Below are positions 17,385-27,972 of a DNA stretch of 64,000 nucleotides, one piece after another. The position numbers and the translations under genes were made by a program. The stretch is from Luteibacter sp. UNC138MFCol5.1. Lineage in GTDB: Bacteria > Pseudomonadota > Gammaproteobacteria > Xanthomonadales > Rhodanobacteraceae. The stretch spans positions 767,076-831,075 of the forward strand of contig NZ_FODZ01000002.1 of assembly GCF_900110505.1 (NCBI RefSeq), given 5' to 3'. The notes under the pieces are model-generated. The model saw nothing but the letters and a program-made list of their open reading frames with translations, was not told the origin of the DNA and searched no databases. Position 1 is the first letter of the stretch. Each line of letters opens with the position of its first letter.

Positions 17385-17639
17385 GTTTTGCTGTCCGGCG
17401 AAGCCACTGTCACGTGGCCACGGCGGCGAATCGAAGCGCGATTGTAACCGCACGGCGCCATTCTTGGCCCGGCGCGAGGCCATCGCTTTTAACGCCACAC
17501 ACGCATCGGCACCGCCTTCGGGGTGCCTGTCCCACCGTCGTCGCGAAAGGCGCCGCGGCCGGGTCGGGTCGAAGCCGGGGATGCGTGGAGGTCCCAACCC
17601 CCATAGAACCGCACGAGCGGTTCGCCCAGGAGTAATTCC
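17385..17639 (+). promoter_or_regulatory. Long rpsB leader, possible ribosomal protein S2 autoregulatory element
   Basis: No coding frame explains this stretch. Just before the AGGAG ribosome-binding site (17628-17632) lies a perfect hairpin GAACCGC-ACGA-GCGGTTC (17606-17623). Further up are GC-rich inverted segments around 17530-17580. In E. coli and relatives S2 represses rpsB-tsf through such a leader. That this one works the same way is inference. Confidence 0.4.
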
Positions 17640-18488
17640 ATGGCACAAGTCACCATGCGCGAGATGCTGGAAGCCGGCGTCCACTTCGGTCACCAGACCC
17701 GTTACTGGAACCCCAAGATGGCTCCGTACATCTTCGGCGCCCGCGGCAAGATCCACATCATCAACCTCGAGAAGACCCTTCCGCTCTTCACCGACGCGAT
17801 GAACTTCCTCTCGGGCCTGGCCCAGAAGGGCGGCACCATCCTGTTCGTCGGCACCAAGCGTTCGGCCCGCGAGGCCCTCGCCGAGGAAGCCGGCCGCGCC
17901 GGTCAGCCGTTCGTCACCGCCCGCTGGCTCGGCGGCATGCTGACCAACTTCCGCACGGTCAAGCAGTCGGTCGCCCGCCTGAAGGAACTCGAAGCCGCCG
18001 AAACCGACGGTTCGTTCGACCGCCTGGTCAAGCACGAAGTGCTGGCCCGTCGCCGCGAGCGCGAGAAGCTGCAGAACTCGCTGGGCGGCATCAAGGACAT
18101 GAACCGCCTGCCGGACGCCCTCTTCATCGTGGACATCGGCCACGAAGACATCGCCGTCCAGGAAGCCCGCAAGCTCGGCATCCCGGTCGTCGCCGTCGTC
18201 GACACCAACTACGACCCGGCCCTCGTCGACTACGCCATCCCGGGTAACGACGACGCCATCCGCGCCATCCAGCTGTACGCCCGTGCCGCCGCCGACTCCA
18301 TCCTGGAAGGCAAGGCCGCCGCTCCGAACGCCGCCCGCGGCGACGCGAACGAGTTCGTCGAGCTGGACGAGGAAGGCAACCCGGTCGCCAAGGACGAAGC
18401 CCCGCGCGGCGATCGTCGTGGCGCCCCGGCCAAGAAGGGTGCCCCGCGTCGCGAAGGCGGCCGTGACGGTGGTCGTGGCCGCGCGTAA
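17640..18488 (+). CDS. rpsB: 30S ribosomal protein S2
   Basis: Small-subunit ribosomal protein needed for S1 binding and translation initiation. 282 residues, about 40 more than E. coli S2. The core is typical: [88 protein letters not shown] and [18 protein letters not shown]. The extra C-terminal tail (about residues 228-282) is low-complexity and charged, first acidic ([12 protein letters not shown]), then Arg/Gly/Lys-rich ([16 protein letters not shown]). Such tails occur in other Xanthomonadales S2 proteins. AGGAG stands 7 nt before the ATG. tsf follows after 84 nt. Confidence 0.97.
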   Translation: MAQVTMREMLEAGVHFGHQTRYWNPKMAPYIFGARGKIHIINLEKTLPLFTDAMNFLSGLAQKGGTILFVGTKRSAREALAEEAGRAGQPFVTARWLGGMLTNFRTVKQSVARLKELEAAETDGSFDRLVKHEVLARRREREKLQNSLGGIKDMNRLPDALFIVDIGHEDIAVQEARKLGIPVVAVVDTNYDPALVDYAIPGNDDAIRAIQLYARAAADSILEGKAAAPNAARGDANEFVELDEEGNPVAKDEAPRGDRRGAPAKKGAPRREGGRDGGRGRA

Positions 18489-18523
18489 GCGCCCCGCCCC
18501 GTAACACGCTCTTCCGTTTCACC

Positions 18524-18550
18524 GGCGCCGCGGCACCTCGCCGCGGCGCC
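18524..18550 (+). promoter_or_regulatory. Hairpin between rpsB and tsf
   Basis: Perfect 11-bp stem GGCGCCGCGGC/GCCGCGGCGCC with an ACCTC loop and no T tract. It is likely a transcript-processing or partial attenuation site, setting the ratio of S2 to EF-Ts, rather than a full terminator. Confidence 0.5.
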
Positions 18551-18572
18551 CATCAAACTTTGAGGAATTACC

Positions 18573-19451
18573 ATGGCTGAGATCTCTGCAAGCCTCGTCA
18601 AGGATCTGCGCGAGCGTTCCGGCGTTGGCATGATGGAGTGCAAGAAGGCGCTCGTCGAAAACAACGGCGACATCGAAGCGGCGATGGAATGGCTGCGCAA
18701 GAACGGTCTGGCCAAGGCCGACAAGAAGGCCGACCGCGTCGCCGCCGAGGGCCTGATCGCCGTCGCGCAGGACGCCGGCAAGGCCGTCCTCGTCGAGGTC
18801 AACAGCGAGACCGACTTCTCGTCGCGCAACGAGCAGTTCATCCAGTTCACCAAGGACGTCGCCAAGGTCGCGCTCGAGTCCGGCGCCTCCGACATCGAGG
18901 CCCTCAAGGCCGCGAAGCTCGGCGACGCCACGGTCGAGGAAGGCGCCAAGGCCCTCACCCTCACCATCGGCGAGAAGTTCGAAGTCCGCCGCATGGCCAA
19001 GGTCGAGAACGACGGCCCGATCGGCGCGTACTCGCACAGCGGCCGCATCGGCGTGCTGGTGGCCCTGAAGGGCGGCTCGGAAGAGCTGGCCAAGGGCATC
19101 GCGATGCACGTCGCCGCGATGAACCCGAAGTTCGTCAGCGAGAAGGACGTTCCGGCCGACTTCCTCGAGAAGGAAAAGGAAATCGAGCTCTCGAAGATGT
19201 CCGACAAGGAAAAGGCCAAGCCGGCCGAGATCCTCGAGAAGATCGTTTCGGGCAAGGTCAACAAGATCCTCGCCGAAGTGACCCTCGTCGGCCAGCCGTA
19301 CGTGCTCGACGGCGACGTCACCGTGGCCGAGGCCCTCAAGAAGGCCGGTGCCGAGATCGTCTCGGTCCAGCGCCTGGCCGTGGGCGAAGGCATCGAGAAG
19401 GTGGTGGACGACTTCGCCGCCGAAGTGATGAAGCAGGCGGGCCTGGCGTAA
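18573..19451 (+). CDS. tsf: Elongation factor Ts
   Basis: Guanine nucleotide exchange factor for EF-Tu; cytoplasmic. 292 residues. The N-terminal UBA-like domain has [20 protein letters not shown] and [11 protein letters not shown]. The EF-Tu contact motif reads [12 protein letters not shown], the family's TDFV-N region. The core ends with [25 protein letters not shown] ribosome-binding site precedes the ATG. It is the second gene of the rpsB-tsf operon and is closed by a strong terminator. Confidence 0.97.
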   Translation: MAEISASLVKDLRERSGVGMMECKKALVENNGDIEAAMEWLRKNGLAKADKKADRVAAEGLIAVAQDAGKAVLVEVNSETDFSSRNEQFIQFTKDVAKVALESGASDIEALKAAKLGDATVEEGAKALTLTIGEKFEVRRMAKVENDGPIGAYSHSGRIGVLVALKGGSEELAKGIAMHVAAMNPKFVSEKDVPADFLEKEKEIELSKMSDKEKAKPAEILEKIVSGKVNKILAEVTLVGQPYVLDGDVTVAEALKKAGAEIVSVQRLAVGEGIEKVVDDFAAEVMKQAGLA

Positions 19452-19473
19452 AGCCACATCGCTCCGCTGAACG

Positions 19474-19501
19474 AAAAGGCCCCGGAGACGGGGCCTTTTT
19501 T
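19474..19501 (+). terminator. Rho-independent terminator after tsf
   Basis: AAAAGGCCCCGGAGACGGGGCC followed by TTTTTT. GC stem GGCCCC/GGGGCC with a short loop, 20 nt behind the stop codon. Confidence 0.92.
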
Positions 19502-19534
19502 ATGTCGCCATGCTCGTTACCCAAGGCGCTTTCC

Positions 19535-19638
19535 GTGGGAGCGCACCTGGGCGCGACAGCTTCTCGCCAAGACCCCGCAGCTGGCGCGCGAGCCCGGGTA
19601 CAGGGCCGAAGAGCGGTCGCGCCCAGGTGCGCTCCCAC
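19535..19638. repeat. REP palindrome, family A (GTGGGAGCGCACC variant)
   Basis: 23-bp exact arms (GTGGGAGCGCACCTGGGCGC... and ...CCCAGGTGCGCTCCCAC), about 58 nt apart, between the tsf terminator and the pyrH promoter region. Confidence 0.88.
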
Positions 19639-19742
19639 CATGGCATCCGGCATTCGTGACATGGATCGGCATTTCATCTGCCCGTAACAAACGACGCGCG
19701 GTAAACTACGCCCGTTTTGCCCCACACAATTCGGAGACCCCC

Positions 19743-20465
19743 ATGAGCAACCCGCTGAACCACCGCCGCATCCTGCTCAAGCTCTCCGGTGAAGCCCTTA
19801 TGGGTAGCGAGGACTACGGCATCGATCCCAAGGTGATCGGCCGTCTCGCCAAGGAAATCCTGGAAGTCCGCGATGCCGGCGTCGAAGTCGGCGTGGTGAT
19901 CGGCGGCGGGAACATCTTCCGTGGCGCCGGCCTGGCCGCGTCCGGCATGGACCGCGTCACCGGCGACCACATGGGCATGCTCGCCACCGTCATGAACGCG
20001 CTGGCCATGCAGGATGCCATCGAGAAGCTCGGCGGCGAGGCGCGCACCATGAGCGCGATCAAGATCAACGAGGTCTGCGAGGACTTCATCCGCCGCCGCG
20101 CCATCCGCCACCTCGAGAAGGGCCGCGTCACCCTGTTCGCGGCCGGCATCGGCAACCCCTTCTTCACGACCGACTCCGCCGCCGCGTTGCGCGCCGTCGA
20201 AGTGGGCGCCGACCTGCTGCTCAAGGCCACCAAGGTCGACGGCGTGTACTCGGCCGATCCGAAACGCGACCCGACCGCGGAACGCTACGAGCACCTCACC
20301 TACAACCAGGTCATCGAGCGCCGCCTCGAGGTCATGGACACGGCCGCCATCGCGCTGTGCCGCGAGAACAAGCTGCCGCTGCGCATCTACGACATGACCC
20401 AGCCCGGCAACCTCATGAAGATCATGCGCGGCGAGCCCGTCGGCACCCTCGTCGACGCCGGCTGA
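19743..20465 (+). CDS. pyrH: UMP kinase
   Basis: Phosphorylates UMP to UDP with ATP in pyrimidine synthesis; cytoplasmic hexamer, typically regulated by GTP and UTP. 240 residues, typical length. Motifs are [13 protein letters not shown] (N-terminal amino-acid-kinase loop), [43 protein letters not shown] and [15 protein letters not shown]. The start at 19743 has GGAG 7 nt upstream. A TAAACT -10-like hexamer lies at 19702-19707 without a clear -35. It sits in the conserved rpsB-tsf-pyrH-frr order but, being behind a terminator, must have its own promoter. Confidence 0.97.
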   Translation: MSNPLNHRRILLKLSGEALMGSEDYGIDPKVIGRLAKEILEVRDAGVEVGVVIGGGNIFRGAGLAASGMDRVTGDHMGMLATVMNALAMQDAIEKLGGEARTMSAIKINEVCEDFIRRRAIRHLEKGRVTLFAAGIGNPFFTTDSAAALRAVEVGADLLLKATKVDGVYSADPKRDPTAERYEHLTYNQVIERRLEVMDTAAIALCRENKLPLRIYDMTQPGNLMKIMRGEPVGTLVDAG

Positions 20466-20523
20466 CGCCCCGCCTGCCGGGCGCCTTGGCGCGGTGCGGC
20501 ACGGCCGCGCCGCGAGCCCCTGC

Positions 20524-20529
20524 TATACT
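20524..20529 (+). promoter_or_regulatory. Putative extended -10 promoter of frr
   Basis: TGCTATACT: a TATACT -10 (20524-20529) with TG one base upstream, 33 nt before the frr start. No good -35 is needed for this class. It lies in the 97-nt pyrH-frr gap. Confidence 0.5.
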
Positions 20530-20562
20530 CGTTTGCTGACCCGTTCCACCGGAAACAAGCCC

Positions 20563-21120
20563 ATGATCAACGACATCAAGAAAGATGCTGAGACCCGCAT
20601 GGGCAAGAGCATCGACTCGCTCAAGCACGACCTGAAGACGATCCGCACCGGTCGCGCCAACCCGTCGATCCTCGAGAACATCGTGGTGCCCTACTACGGG
20701 ACGCCCACGCCGCTCGCCCAGGTCGCCAACGTGACCACGCCGGACGCCCGCTCGCTCTCCGTGAAGCCGTTCGACAAGAGCATGGTCGGCCCGATCGAGA
20801 AGGCCATCATGGCCTCCGACCTCGGCATCACGCCGACGACGATGGGCATGGACATCCGCCTGAACTTCCCGCCGCCGACGGAGGAGCGGCGCAAGGAGCT
20901 CGCCAAGAGCGTGTCGAAGGAAGGCGAGTCCGCGAAGATCGCCATCCGCAACGTGCGTCGCGACGCCATCCAGCACGTCGACAAGCTGCTGAAGGACAAG
21001 ACGATTACCGAGGACGACAAGAAGCGCGCGGATGACGACATCCAGAAGCTGACCGACAAGTACGTCAAGGAAGTCGACAGCGTCGTCGCCGAGAAGGAAA
21101 AGGAGCTGATGGCGCTCTGA
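20563..21120 (+). CDS. frr: Ribosome recycling factor
   Basis: Splits post-termination ribosomes together with EF-G; cytoplasmic. 185 residues, exactly the usual length. Signatures are MINDIKKDAETRMGKSIDSL, the conserved LKTIRTGRANPSIL, YYGTPTPLAQVANV, LNFPPPTEERRKEL, AIRNVRRDAI and the C-terminal ITEDDKKRADDDIQKLTDKY. It probably starts a transcription unit, with uppS 20 nt downstream and cdsA and dxr closely following. Confidence 0.97.
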   Translation: MINDIKKDAETRMGKSIDSLKHDLKTIRTGRANPSILENIVVPYYGTPTPLAQVANVTTPDARSLSVKPFDKSMVGPIEKAIMASDLGITPTTMGMDIRLNFPPPTEERRKELAKSVSKEGESAKIAIRNVRRDAIQHVDKLLKDKTITEDDKKRADDDIQKLTDKYVKEVDSVVAEKEKELMAL

Positions 21121-21140
21121 CGCGCCATCGGACGCCACCC

Positions 21141-21875
<735 letters not shown>

Positions 21876-21887
21876 CGCCGGACACCC

Positions 21888-22706
21888 ATGCTCAGACAAC
21901 GCATCACCACCGCCGCGATCCTCATTCCGCTGGTCCTGGCCCTGATCCTGCTGCCGCCGACCGGCTTCTTCGCCTCGGTCGTCGCCCTCGTCTTCGTCGC
22001 CGCCGCGTGGGAATGGAGCCTGCTCGCCGGCTGCCGCACGATGGTCGGTCGCGGCATCGTGGCCGCCGCGGCCGCCGCGATCTTCGTCGCGCTGCTGCTC
22101 GTGCGCACGCCCGGACTGCTCACGGCGCTGACGATCGCGGGCGTGGCCTGGTGGATCGGCTGCTGCTTCTGGCTGCGCCATTTCACGTTCGCCGCGGCGC
22201 CGAACGCCGAGAACCGCATGGTCAAGCTCGGCGCCGGCGCGCTGGTGATCGTGCCGACCCTCGCGGCCGCCGCGCTGCTGCACGATGGCGAGCGCGGCCC
22301 CTGGTGGGTACTGCTCGCCCTCGTGATCGTCTGGGCCGCGGATACCGGCGCCTATTTCAGCGGACGCCGCTTCGGCGGCCGCAAGCTGGCGCCGCGCATC
22401 AGCCCGGGAAAGACCTGGGCCGGCGTGTACGGCGCCGTCGCGGCCGGCGGTCTGGTCGCCCTGCTCGGCGGCTTCCTGCTCGGCGTGCGTGACGGCGGGC
22501 AGCTCGTCGGCCTGCTCGTCCTCGGCGTCGTCACCGTGGCCGTGGCGGTCGTGGGCGATCTCTTCGAGAGCCTGATGAAGCGGCATGCCTCGGTGAAGGA
22601 CTCGGGCAACATCTTCCCCGGTCACGGCGGCCTGCTCGACCGCCTGGACAGCGTGTTCGCCGCCATCCCGGTGTTCGTCGCCGGCAAGCTCCTGCTGGGG
22701 CTCTGA
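21888..22706 (+). CDS. cdsA: Phosphatidate cytidylyltransferase
   Basis: Makes CDP-diacylglycerol from phosphatidate and CTP, the precursor of all phospholipids; inner membrane. 272 residues with about seven or eight hydrophobic segments, beginning [20 protein letters not shown]. The diagnostic PROSITE signature is complete near residues 224-250: [14 protein letters not shown] then [31 protein letters not shown] and [11 protein letters not shown] precede it. It sits between uppS and dxr with gaps of 12 and 2 nt, so it is clearly co-transcribed. Confidence 0.96.
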   Translation: MLRQRITTAAILIPLVLALILLPPTGFFASVVALVFVAAAWEWSLLAGCRTMVGRGIVAAAAAAIFVALLLVRTPGLLTALTIAGVAWWIGCCFWLRHFTFAAAPNAENRMVKLGAGALVIVPTLAAAALLHDGERGPWWVLLALVIVWAADTGAYFSGRRFGGRKLAPRISPGKTWAGVYGAVAAGGLVALLGGFLLGVRDGGQLVGLLVLGVVTVAVAVVGDLFESLMKRHASVKDSGNIFPGHGGLLDRLDSVFAAIPVFVAGKLLLGL

Positions 22707-22708
22707 GG

Positions 22709-23893
22709 ATGTCGCCGCGTAACGTCGCCGTTCTGGGCGCCACCGGCTCCATCGGCGGCAGCACCCTCGACGTCATCGCCCGGCACCCCGGGCGCTTCCG
22801 TGCCAGCGTGCTCGTCGCCCACCGTGACACCGCGGGACTCGCGGCCCTGTGCGAACGCTTCCGCCCCGATCTGGCGATCGTCGCGGATCCCGCGATGGAA
22901 GCCGATCTCGCGCGCCGGCTCGCCGCCGCGGGCGTCCAGTGCGACGTCGCATCGGGTGCCGACGCGGTGACCGCGGCGGCCGCCGGGCCGCTGTGCGACA
23001 CGGTCGTCGCGGCCATCGTGGGCGCGGCCGGGCTGGAGTCGACGCTCGCGGCCGCGCGCGCGGGCAAGCGCCTCCTGCTGGCCAACAAGGAATCGATCGT
23101 CATGGCCGGCGCCCTCCTGCTCGAGGCCCTGCGCCAGGGCGGTGGCGACCTGATTCCGATCGACTCCGAGCACAACGCGATCTTCCAGTGCCTGCCGGGC
23201 GGCCGGCCCGACCTCGACAAGGTCGGCGTCCGCCGGCTGATCCTCACGGCCTCGGGCGGCCCGTTCCGCGGCCGCGCGCGCGCCGATCTGGCCGGCGTCA
23301 CGCCCGACCAGGCCTGCGCCCATCCCAAATGGTCCATGGGCCGGAAGATCTCGGTCGATTCCGCCACGCTGATGAACAAGGGCCTGGAGGTCATCGAGGC
23401 CCACCACCTGTTCGCCGCGCCGGTCGACGCGATCGAGGTCGTGGTCCACCCGCAGAGCCTCGTGCACTCCATGGTCGACTACGTCGACGGCTCGGTGCTG
23501 GCCCAGCTCGGCAACCCGGACATGCGGACGGCCATCGCCTGCGCCCTGGCCTGGCCGGAGCGCATCGAGGCCGGCGTCGCCCCGCTGGACCTCGCGGCCC
23601 ACGCCCGCCTCGACTTCGAGCGGCCGGACACCGACACGTTCCGCTGCCTCGCCCTCGCCTTCGCGGCCCTGCGCGCGGGCGGCGACGCCACGGCGATCCT
23701 GAACGCCGCCAACGAAGTCGCCGTGGACGCCTTCCTGGCCGGCTCCCTCCCCTTCCTCGGCATCGCCGAGCTCGTCGAACGCGTTCTTGAGGAACTGCCG
23801 GCCGAACCCGTGGTCGATGTCCAGACCCTCGTGGGGCGGGATGCGCAGGCAAGGCGGACGGCACGGGACGTGCTGCACCGCGCTTACTGCTAA
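22709..23893 (+). CDS. dxr: 1-deoxy-D-xylulose 5-phosphate reductoisomerase
   Basis: NADPH-dependent second step of the MEP isoprenoid pathway; cytoplasmic. 394 residues. The Rossmann motif [20 protein letters not shown] is at the N-terminus. [18 protein letters not shown], the metal-site [40 protein letters not shown] (with [10 protein letters not shown]) and [20 protein letters not shown] are all conserved. It feeds precursors to the neighbouring uppS. rseP begins 44 nt downstream; a TAAACT hexamer in that gap could add an internal promoter. Confidence 0.97.
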   Translation: MSPRNVAVLGATGSIGGSTLDVIARHPGRFRASVLVAHRDTAGLAALCERFRPDLAIVADPAMEADLARRLAAAGVQCDVASGADAVTAAAAGPLCDTVVAAIVGAAGLESTLAAARAGKRLLLANKESIVMAGALLLEALRQGGGDLIPIDSEHNAIFQCLPGGRPDLDKVGVRRLILTASGGPFRGRARADLAGVTPDQACAHPKWSMGRKISVDSATLMNKGLEVIEAHHLFAAPVDAIEVVVHPQSLVHSMVDYVDGSVLAQLGNPDMRTAIACALAWPERIEAGVAPLDLAAHARLDFERPDTDTFRCLALAFAALRAGGDATAILNAANEVAVDAFLAGSLPFLGIAELVERVLEELPAEPVVDVQTLVGRDAQARRTARDVLHRAYC

Positions 23894-23937
23894 ACTCGTT
23901 CCACCCAACGTTTTTCGACCGAGACCCACCCTCCCCG

Positions 23938-25281
23938 ATGAGCCCCGTCCTAGGTTCCGTGTTCTGGCTGCTGGTAACGCTCGGCGTGCTGGTGACCTTC
24001 CACGAATTCGGCCACTACTGGGTCGCGCGCCGCTGTGGCGTGCGCGTGCTGCGCTTCTCCGTCGGTTTCGGCCGCCCGCTGTGGCGCCGCGTGGCGAAGG
24101 ACGGCACCGAATACCAGATCGCCGCGATTCCGCTGGGCGGCTACGTGAAGATGCTCGACGCCCGCGAAGGCGACGTTCCCGCGGCGGAGCGCGACGAGGA
24201 ATTCACCGGCAAGTCCGTGTGGAAGCGTATCGCCATCGTCGCCGCGGGTCCGGCATTCAATCTCATTTTCACCATCGCGGCCTTCTGGGCGATGTACATG
24301 ATCGGCAAGCCCGATGTCGCGCCGGTGGTCACCGCCGATGCCGGCAGCGTGGCCGCCGTGGCGGGCATCCGTCCGGGCGACCGCATCGTCGCGATGAACG
24401 GCGATCCGGTGAACAACTGGAGCGAAGCCACCGAGGTCCTGGCCAACGGTCTGCTCGGCAGCGATCCCCTGCCGGTGCGCGTCACGGGCGTCGACGGCGC
24501 GCAGCGCGACGTCGTCCTGCCGCTGCAGAACCTCACCGCGGGCGGCGACATCGGCAAGAAGTTCGACCAGCTCGGCCTCGGCCTCCAGCTGCCCGCGATC
24601 GTGGGCCAGGTGGTGCCGGGCGACCCGGCTTCGCTGGCAGGCATCCGCCCGGGCGATCGCATCCTCAGCGTCAACGGCAAGCCGGTCTCCGATTTCGGCG
24701 ACTTCACCAGGCTCGTGCCGGCGCAGGCCGCCATCTCGCCGAAGATCGCCGTGGCGGTCCAGCGCGACGGCCGCACGCAGACGTTCGACGTCACGGCCCG
24801 CATGAAGTCCGAGCAGGGGCAGCCGACGCGCTGGCTCATCGGCGTGGCGCCGCGGCCGATGGAAGAGGCCACGCTCCGCTACGGCCCCGTGCGCGCCTTC
24901 AGCGAATCGCTGCGCGCCACATGGACCGGCACGGCCTCCACCTTCAACCTGATCGGCAAGATGCTCTCCGGCCAGGCCTCGACCAAGAACCTCTCCGGCG
25001 TGATCGGCATCGCCCAGGTGGCGAACGATTCCGCCAACCGCGGCCTCGGCTGGTTCCTGAACTTCCTCGCGCTGGTCTCCCTGAGCCTGGCGATCTTGAA
25101 CCTCCTGCCGATCCCGGTCTTGGACGGTGGACACCTGCTGTATTACCTTATCGAGTTGATCAAGGGCAGCCCGGTCAGCGAACGCACCATGATCGCCGGC
25201 CAGTACGTAGGCATCGTCCTCTTGTTCACGCTGATGGGGCTGGCGTTCTTCAACGACATCCAGCGAATGCTCGTCTCGTGA
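23938..25281 (+). CDS. rseP: Site-2 zinc metalloprotease RseP (sigma-E regulated intramembrane proteolysis)
   Basis: Inner-membrane protease that cuts anti-sigma factor RseA after DegS during envelope stress. 447 residues. The zinc motif VTFHEFGHYWVARR (HExxH) lies in the first transmembrane segment. Two PDZ domains follow (VAAVAGIRPGDRIVAMNGDP and ASLAGIRPGDRILSVNGKPV), and the third catalytic ligand lies in NLLPIPVLDGGHLLYY near the C-terminus. All active-site residues are present. The dxr-rseP-bamA order couples isoprenoid synthesis to outer-membrane assembly and is standard. Confidence 0.96.
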   Translation: MSPVLGSVFWLLVTLGVLVTFHEFGHYWVARRCGVRVLRFSVGFGRPLWRRVAKDGTEYQIAAIPLGGYVKMLDAREGDVPAAERDEEFTGKSVWKRIAIVAAGPAFNLIFTIAAFWAMYMIGKPDVAPVVTADAGSVAAVAGIRPGDRIVAMNGDPVNNWSEATEVLANGLLGSDPLPVRVTGVDGAQRDVVLPLQNLTAGGDIGKKFDQLGLGLQLPAIVGQVVPGDPASLAGIRPGDRILSVNGKPVSDFGDFTRLVPAQAAISPKIAVAVQRDGRTQTFDVTARMKSEQGQPTRWLIGVAPRPMEEATLRYGPVRAFSESLRATWTGTASTFNLIGKMLSGQASTKNLSGVIGIAQVANDSANRGLGWFLNFLALVSLSLAILNLLPIPVLDGGHLLYYLIELIKGSPVSERTMIAGQYVGIVLLFTLMGLAFFNDIQRMLVS

Positions 25282-25467
25282 GTCAGGCCACCGCCTCGGG
25301 CGGCCCCTGCCACGCGCGTTCCTTCGCGCAGCGCTTTTCGCTTCACCCAGGTTACGGGCGCTTCCGCGTCCCGCGCCGAACGACGCCGGGCATGAGCCCA
25401 GCGCGTGCTCCTCTTCGGTCGCCGGCCTCGTCCGCCGTCGGCTGGAATTAACCCAACGGAATCGACG

Positions 25468-27891
25468 ATGAAGCGTATCGCCGCCCTGATCCTGCTTGCC
25501 TCCCTGTCCGCCAATGCGCTTGCCTTCGAGCCGTTCGTCGTTTCCGACATCCGCATCGACGGCCTGACGCGCATCGCGCAAGGCACGGTGCTGAGCTACC
25601 TGCCGATCGAGAAGGGCGAGACCCTGAGCGACGACAAGGCACAGGCCGCCATCCGCGCCCTGTACCAGACCAAGTTCTTCAGCGACATCGAACTCGACCG
25701 CCAGGGCGACATCCTGGTGATCAAGGTCGTCGAGCGCCCGGCCATCGCCAAGCTCACGCTGCGCGGCAACAAGGACATCAAGGAAGACGACCTGCGCAAG
25801 GGCCTCAAGGAGATTGGCCTGGCCGAAGGCGAGACCTTCGACCGCCTCTCGCTCGACCGCGTGCAGCAGGAGCTGATCCGCCAGTACTACAACCGCGGCA
25901 AGTACAACGTGTCGGTCGAACCGCACGTCACGCGCCTGGATCGCAACCGCGTCGCGATCGACATCGAGATCCGCGAAGGCAAGGCGGCGAAGATCAAGGA
26001 GATCAACGTCATCGGCAACAAGGCGTTCTCGGACAAGGCGATCCGCGACGGCTTCGAGTCGAACACCTCCAACTGGCTGTCCTGGTACTCGAAGGACGAC
26101 CAGTACTCCCGCGAAAAGCTCTCGGGCGATCTCGAGAAGCTCAGCAACTACTACATGAACCGCGGCTACGCCGACTTCGGCATCGACTCCACGCAGGTGG
26201 CGATCAGCCCGGACAAGCGCGCGATGTACGTCGACGCCAGCGTGAAGGAAGGCGAGGTCTATACCGTCTCCGACGTGAAGCTGCTCGGCGAACTGATCCT
26301 GCCGGAAGAGACCCTGCGCAAGCTGGTCTACATCCACAAGGGCGACACGTTCAACCGCGCGGCGATCGAAGCCAGCACCGACGCGATCAAGGCGATCCTC
26401 GCGAACATCGGTTACGCGTTCGCGAAGGTCACGCCGATCCCGAAGCTCGACAAGGACAAGCGCACCGCCGACCTCACGCTCTTCATCGAGCCGGGCAAGC
26501 GCGTGTACGTCCGCCGAGTCGTCTTCCAGGGCAACACGCGCACCGAAGACACCGTGCTCCGCCGCGAAATGCGCCAGCTCGAGGGCTCGTGGTATTCCCA
26601 GGGCGCGATCGACCGTTCGAAGACCCGCCTGCAGCGCCTCGGCTACTTCAAGACCGTGGACATCGACAAGGCGCTCGTGCCCGGCACCGTCGACCAGGTC
26701 GACCTCACCGCCAAGGTCGAGGAACAGTCGGCCGGCTCGCTGATGTTCGGCGTGGGCTACTCGCAGTACTCCGGCATCATCCTGTCGGCGTCGGTGTCGC
26801 AGAACAACTTCCTGGGTACCGGCGACCGCTTCTCGATCGGCGCGGAAACCAGCACGTACTACAAGCGCATCAACGCCAGCTACACGAACCCGTACCTCAC
26901 GGATTCGGGCATCGCGATCGGCTACAACCTGGGCTACAGCAAGCTCGACTACGGCGACACCGATCTGGCGAACTACCAGTACAGCACCAAGTCGTTCGAG
27001 ACCACGCTGTCGATTCCCATCACGGACTTCGACTCGATCTCGACCAGCCTCGGCATCAGCTCGAACAAGATCAACACGTCGTTCTACACGCCGGCGCCGC
27101 TGATCGCCTACCAGGACGCGCTGGGCAACAAGACCATCCATTCGTGGACGTCGAGCCTCGGTTACACCCACGACACGCGCAACAGCTACTGGGCGCCGAC
27201 GCGCGGCGGCCAGCTGACCGCGTCGGTCTCCGGCGCGCTGCCGGGCTCCACGGTCCAGTACTACAAGCTGTTCGGTGAAGCGAACCACTACTGGCCGATC
27301 GGCAAGGGCTTCGTGCTCTACCTCGACGGCCAGGTCGGTTACGGCAAGACCTACGGCCAGACATACGACCACGACGGGTTCGCCTATAACCCGCAGGATC
27401 CGAACAACCCGACGAAGATCTACAGCAAGGGCGACCGCGTCGAGTTCCCGTTCTGGGAGAACTACTACGCGGGCGGCGTGCGCGACGTGCGCGGCTTCCA
27501 GGACAACACCCTGGGTCCCCGCCTCTGCGACGGCGGCAGCGCGAGCTCGGTGCCCGACAGCAAGGGTCGTTGCAGCGGTGGCTACTACAGCTACGGTCAG
27601 CCGGTCGGTGGCGCGTTCAAGGTGCTCGGTACCGCGCAGGTGTTCCTGCCGCTGCCGTTCCTGAAGGACGTCAACACCGCCCGCGTGTCGTGGTTCGTCG
27701 ACGTCGGTAACGTCTACAAGGACTACGGTTCGTTCGACGCCAGCGACCTGCGCGCCTCGACCGGTCTGTCGCTCCAGTGGCAGGCGCCGATCGGCCCGCT
27801 GATCATCAACTTCGCCGTGCCGTTCCGTAAGAAGGACGCCGACAACCGCTTCGTCGAGCGCATCCAGTTCACGTTCGGCAACACGTTCTAA
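25468..27891 (+). CDS. bamA: Outer membrane protein assembly factor BamA
   Basis: Essential core of the BAM complex that folds beta-barrel proteins into the outer membrane. 807 residues. Signal peptide MKRIAALILLASLSANALAF. Five POTRA domains (for example FVVSDIRIDGLTRIAQGTVL, IAKLTLRGNKDIKEDDLRKG, KIKEINVIGNKAFSDKAIRD, VYVRRVVFQGNTRTEDTVLR) span about residues 22-420. The 16-strand barrel follows, with the conserved VRGF motif of loop 6 (GGVRDVRGFQDNTLGPR) and a terminal aromatic (FTFGNTF). The start at 25468 is the only one giving a signal peptide. The 186-nt gap after rseP shows no other gene. Confidence 0.97.
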   Translation: MKRIAALILLASLSANALAFEPFVVSDIRIDGLTRIAQGTVLSYLPIEKGETLSDDKAQAAIRALYQTKFFSDIELDRQGDILVIKVVERPAIAKLTLRGNKDIKEDDLRKGLKEIGLAEGETFDRLSLDRVQQELIRQYYNRGKYNVSVEPHVTRLDRNRVAIDIEIREGKAAKIKEINVIGNKAFSDKAIRDGFESNTSNWLSWYSKDDQYSREKLSGDLEKLSNYYMNRGYADFGIDSTQVAISPDKRAMYVDASVKEGEVYTVSDVKLLGELILPEETLRKLVYIHKGDTFNRAAIEASTDAIKAILANIGYAFAKVTPIPKLDKDKRTADLTLFIEPGKRVYVRRVVFQGNTRTEDTVLRREMRQLEGSWYSQGAIDRSKTRLQRLGYFKTVDIDKALVPGTVDQVDLTAKVEEQSAGSLMFGVGYSQYSGIILSASVSQNNFLGTGDRFSIGAETSTYYKRINASYTNPYLTDSGIAIGYNLGYSKLDYGDTDLANYQYSTKSFETTLSIPITDFDSISTSLGISSNKINTSFYTPAPLIAYQDALGNKTIHSWTSSLGYTHDTRNSYWAPTRGGQLTASVSGALPGSTVQYYKLFGEANHYWPIGKGFVLYLDGQVGYGKTYGQTYDHDGFAYNPQDPNNPTKIYSKGDRVEFPFWENYYAGGVRDVRGFQDNTLGPRLCDGGSASSVPDSKGRCSGGYYSYGQPVGGAFKVLGTAQVFLPLPFLKDVNTARVSWFVDVGNVYKDYGSFDASDLRASTGLSLQWQAPIGPLIINFAVPFRKKDADNRFVERIQFTFGNTF

Positions 27892-27972
27892 GCAGGCATC
27901 GGCGACAACGCCTGTAGAATCCGGGGGTGGCCGGGCACGAGCCCCGCCACCCCTTTCTTTTGGGAGCTTTCC

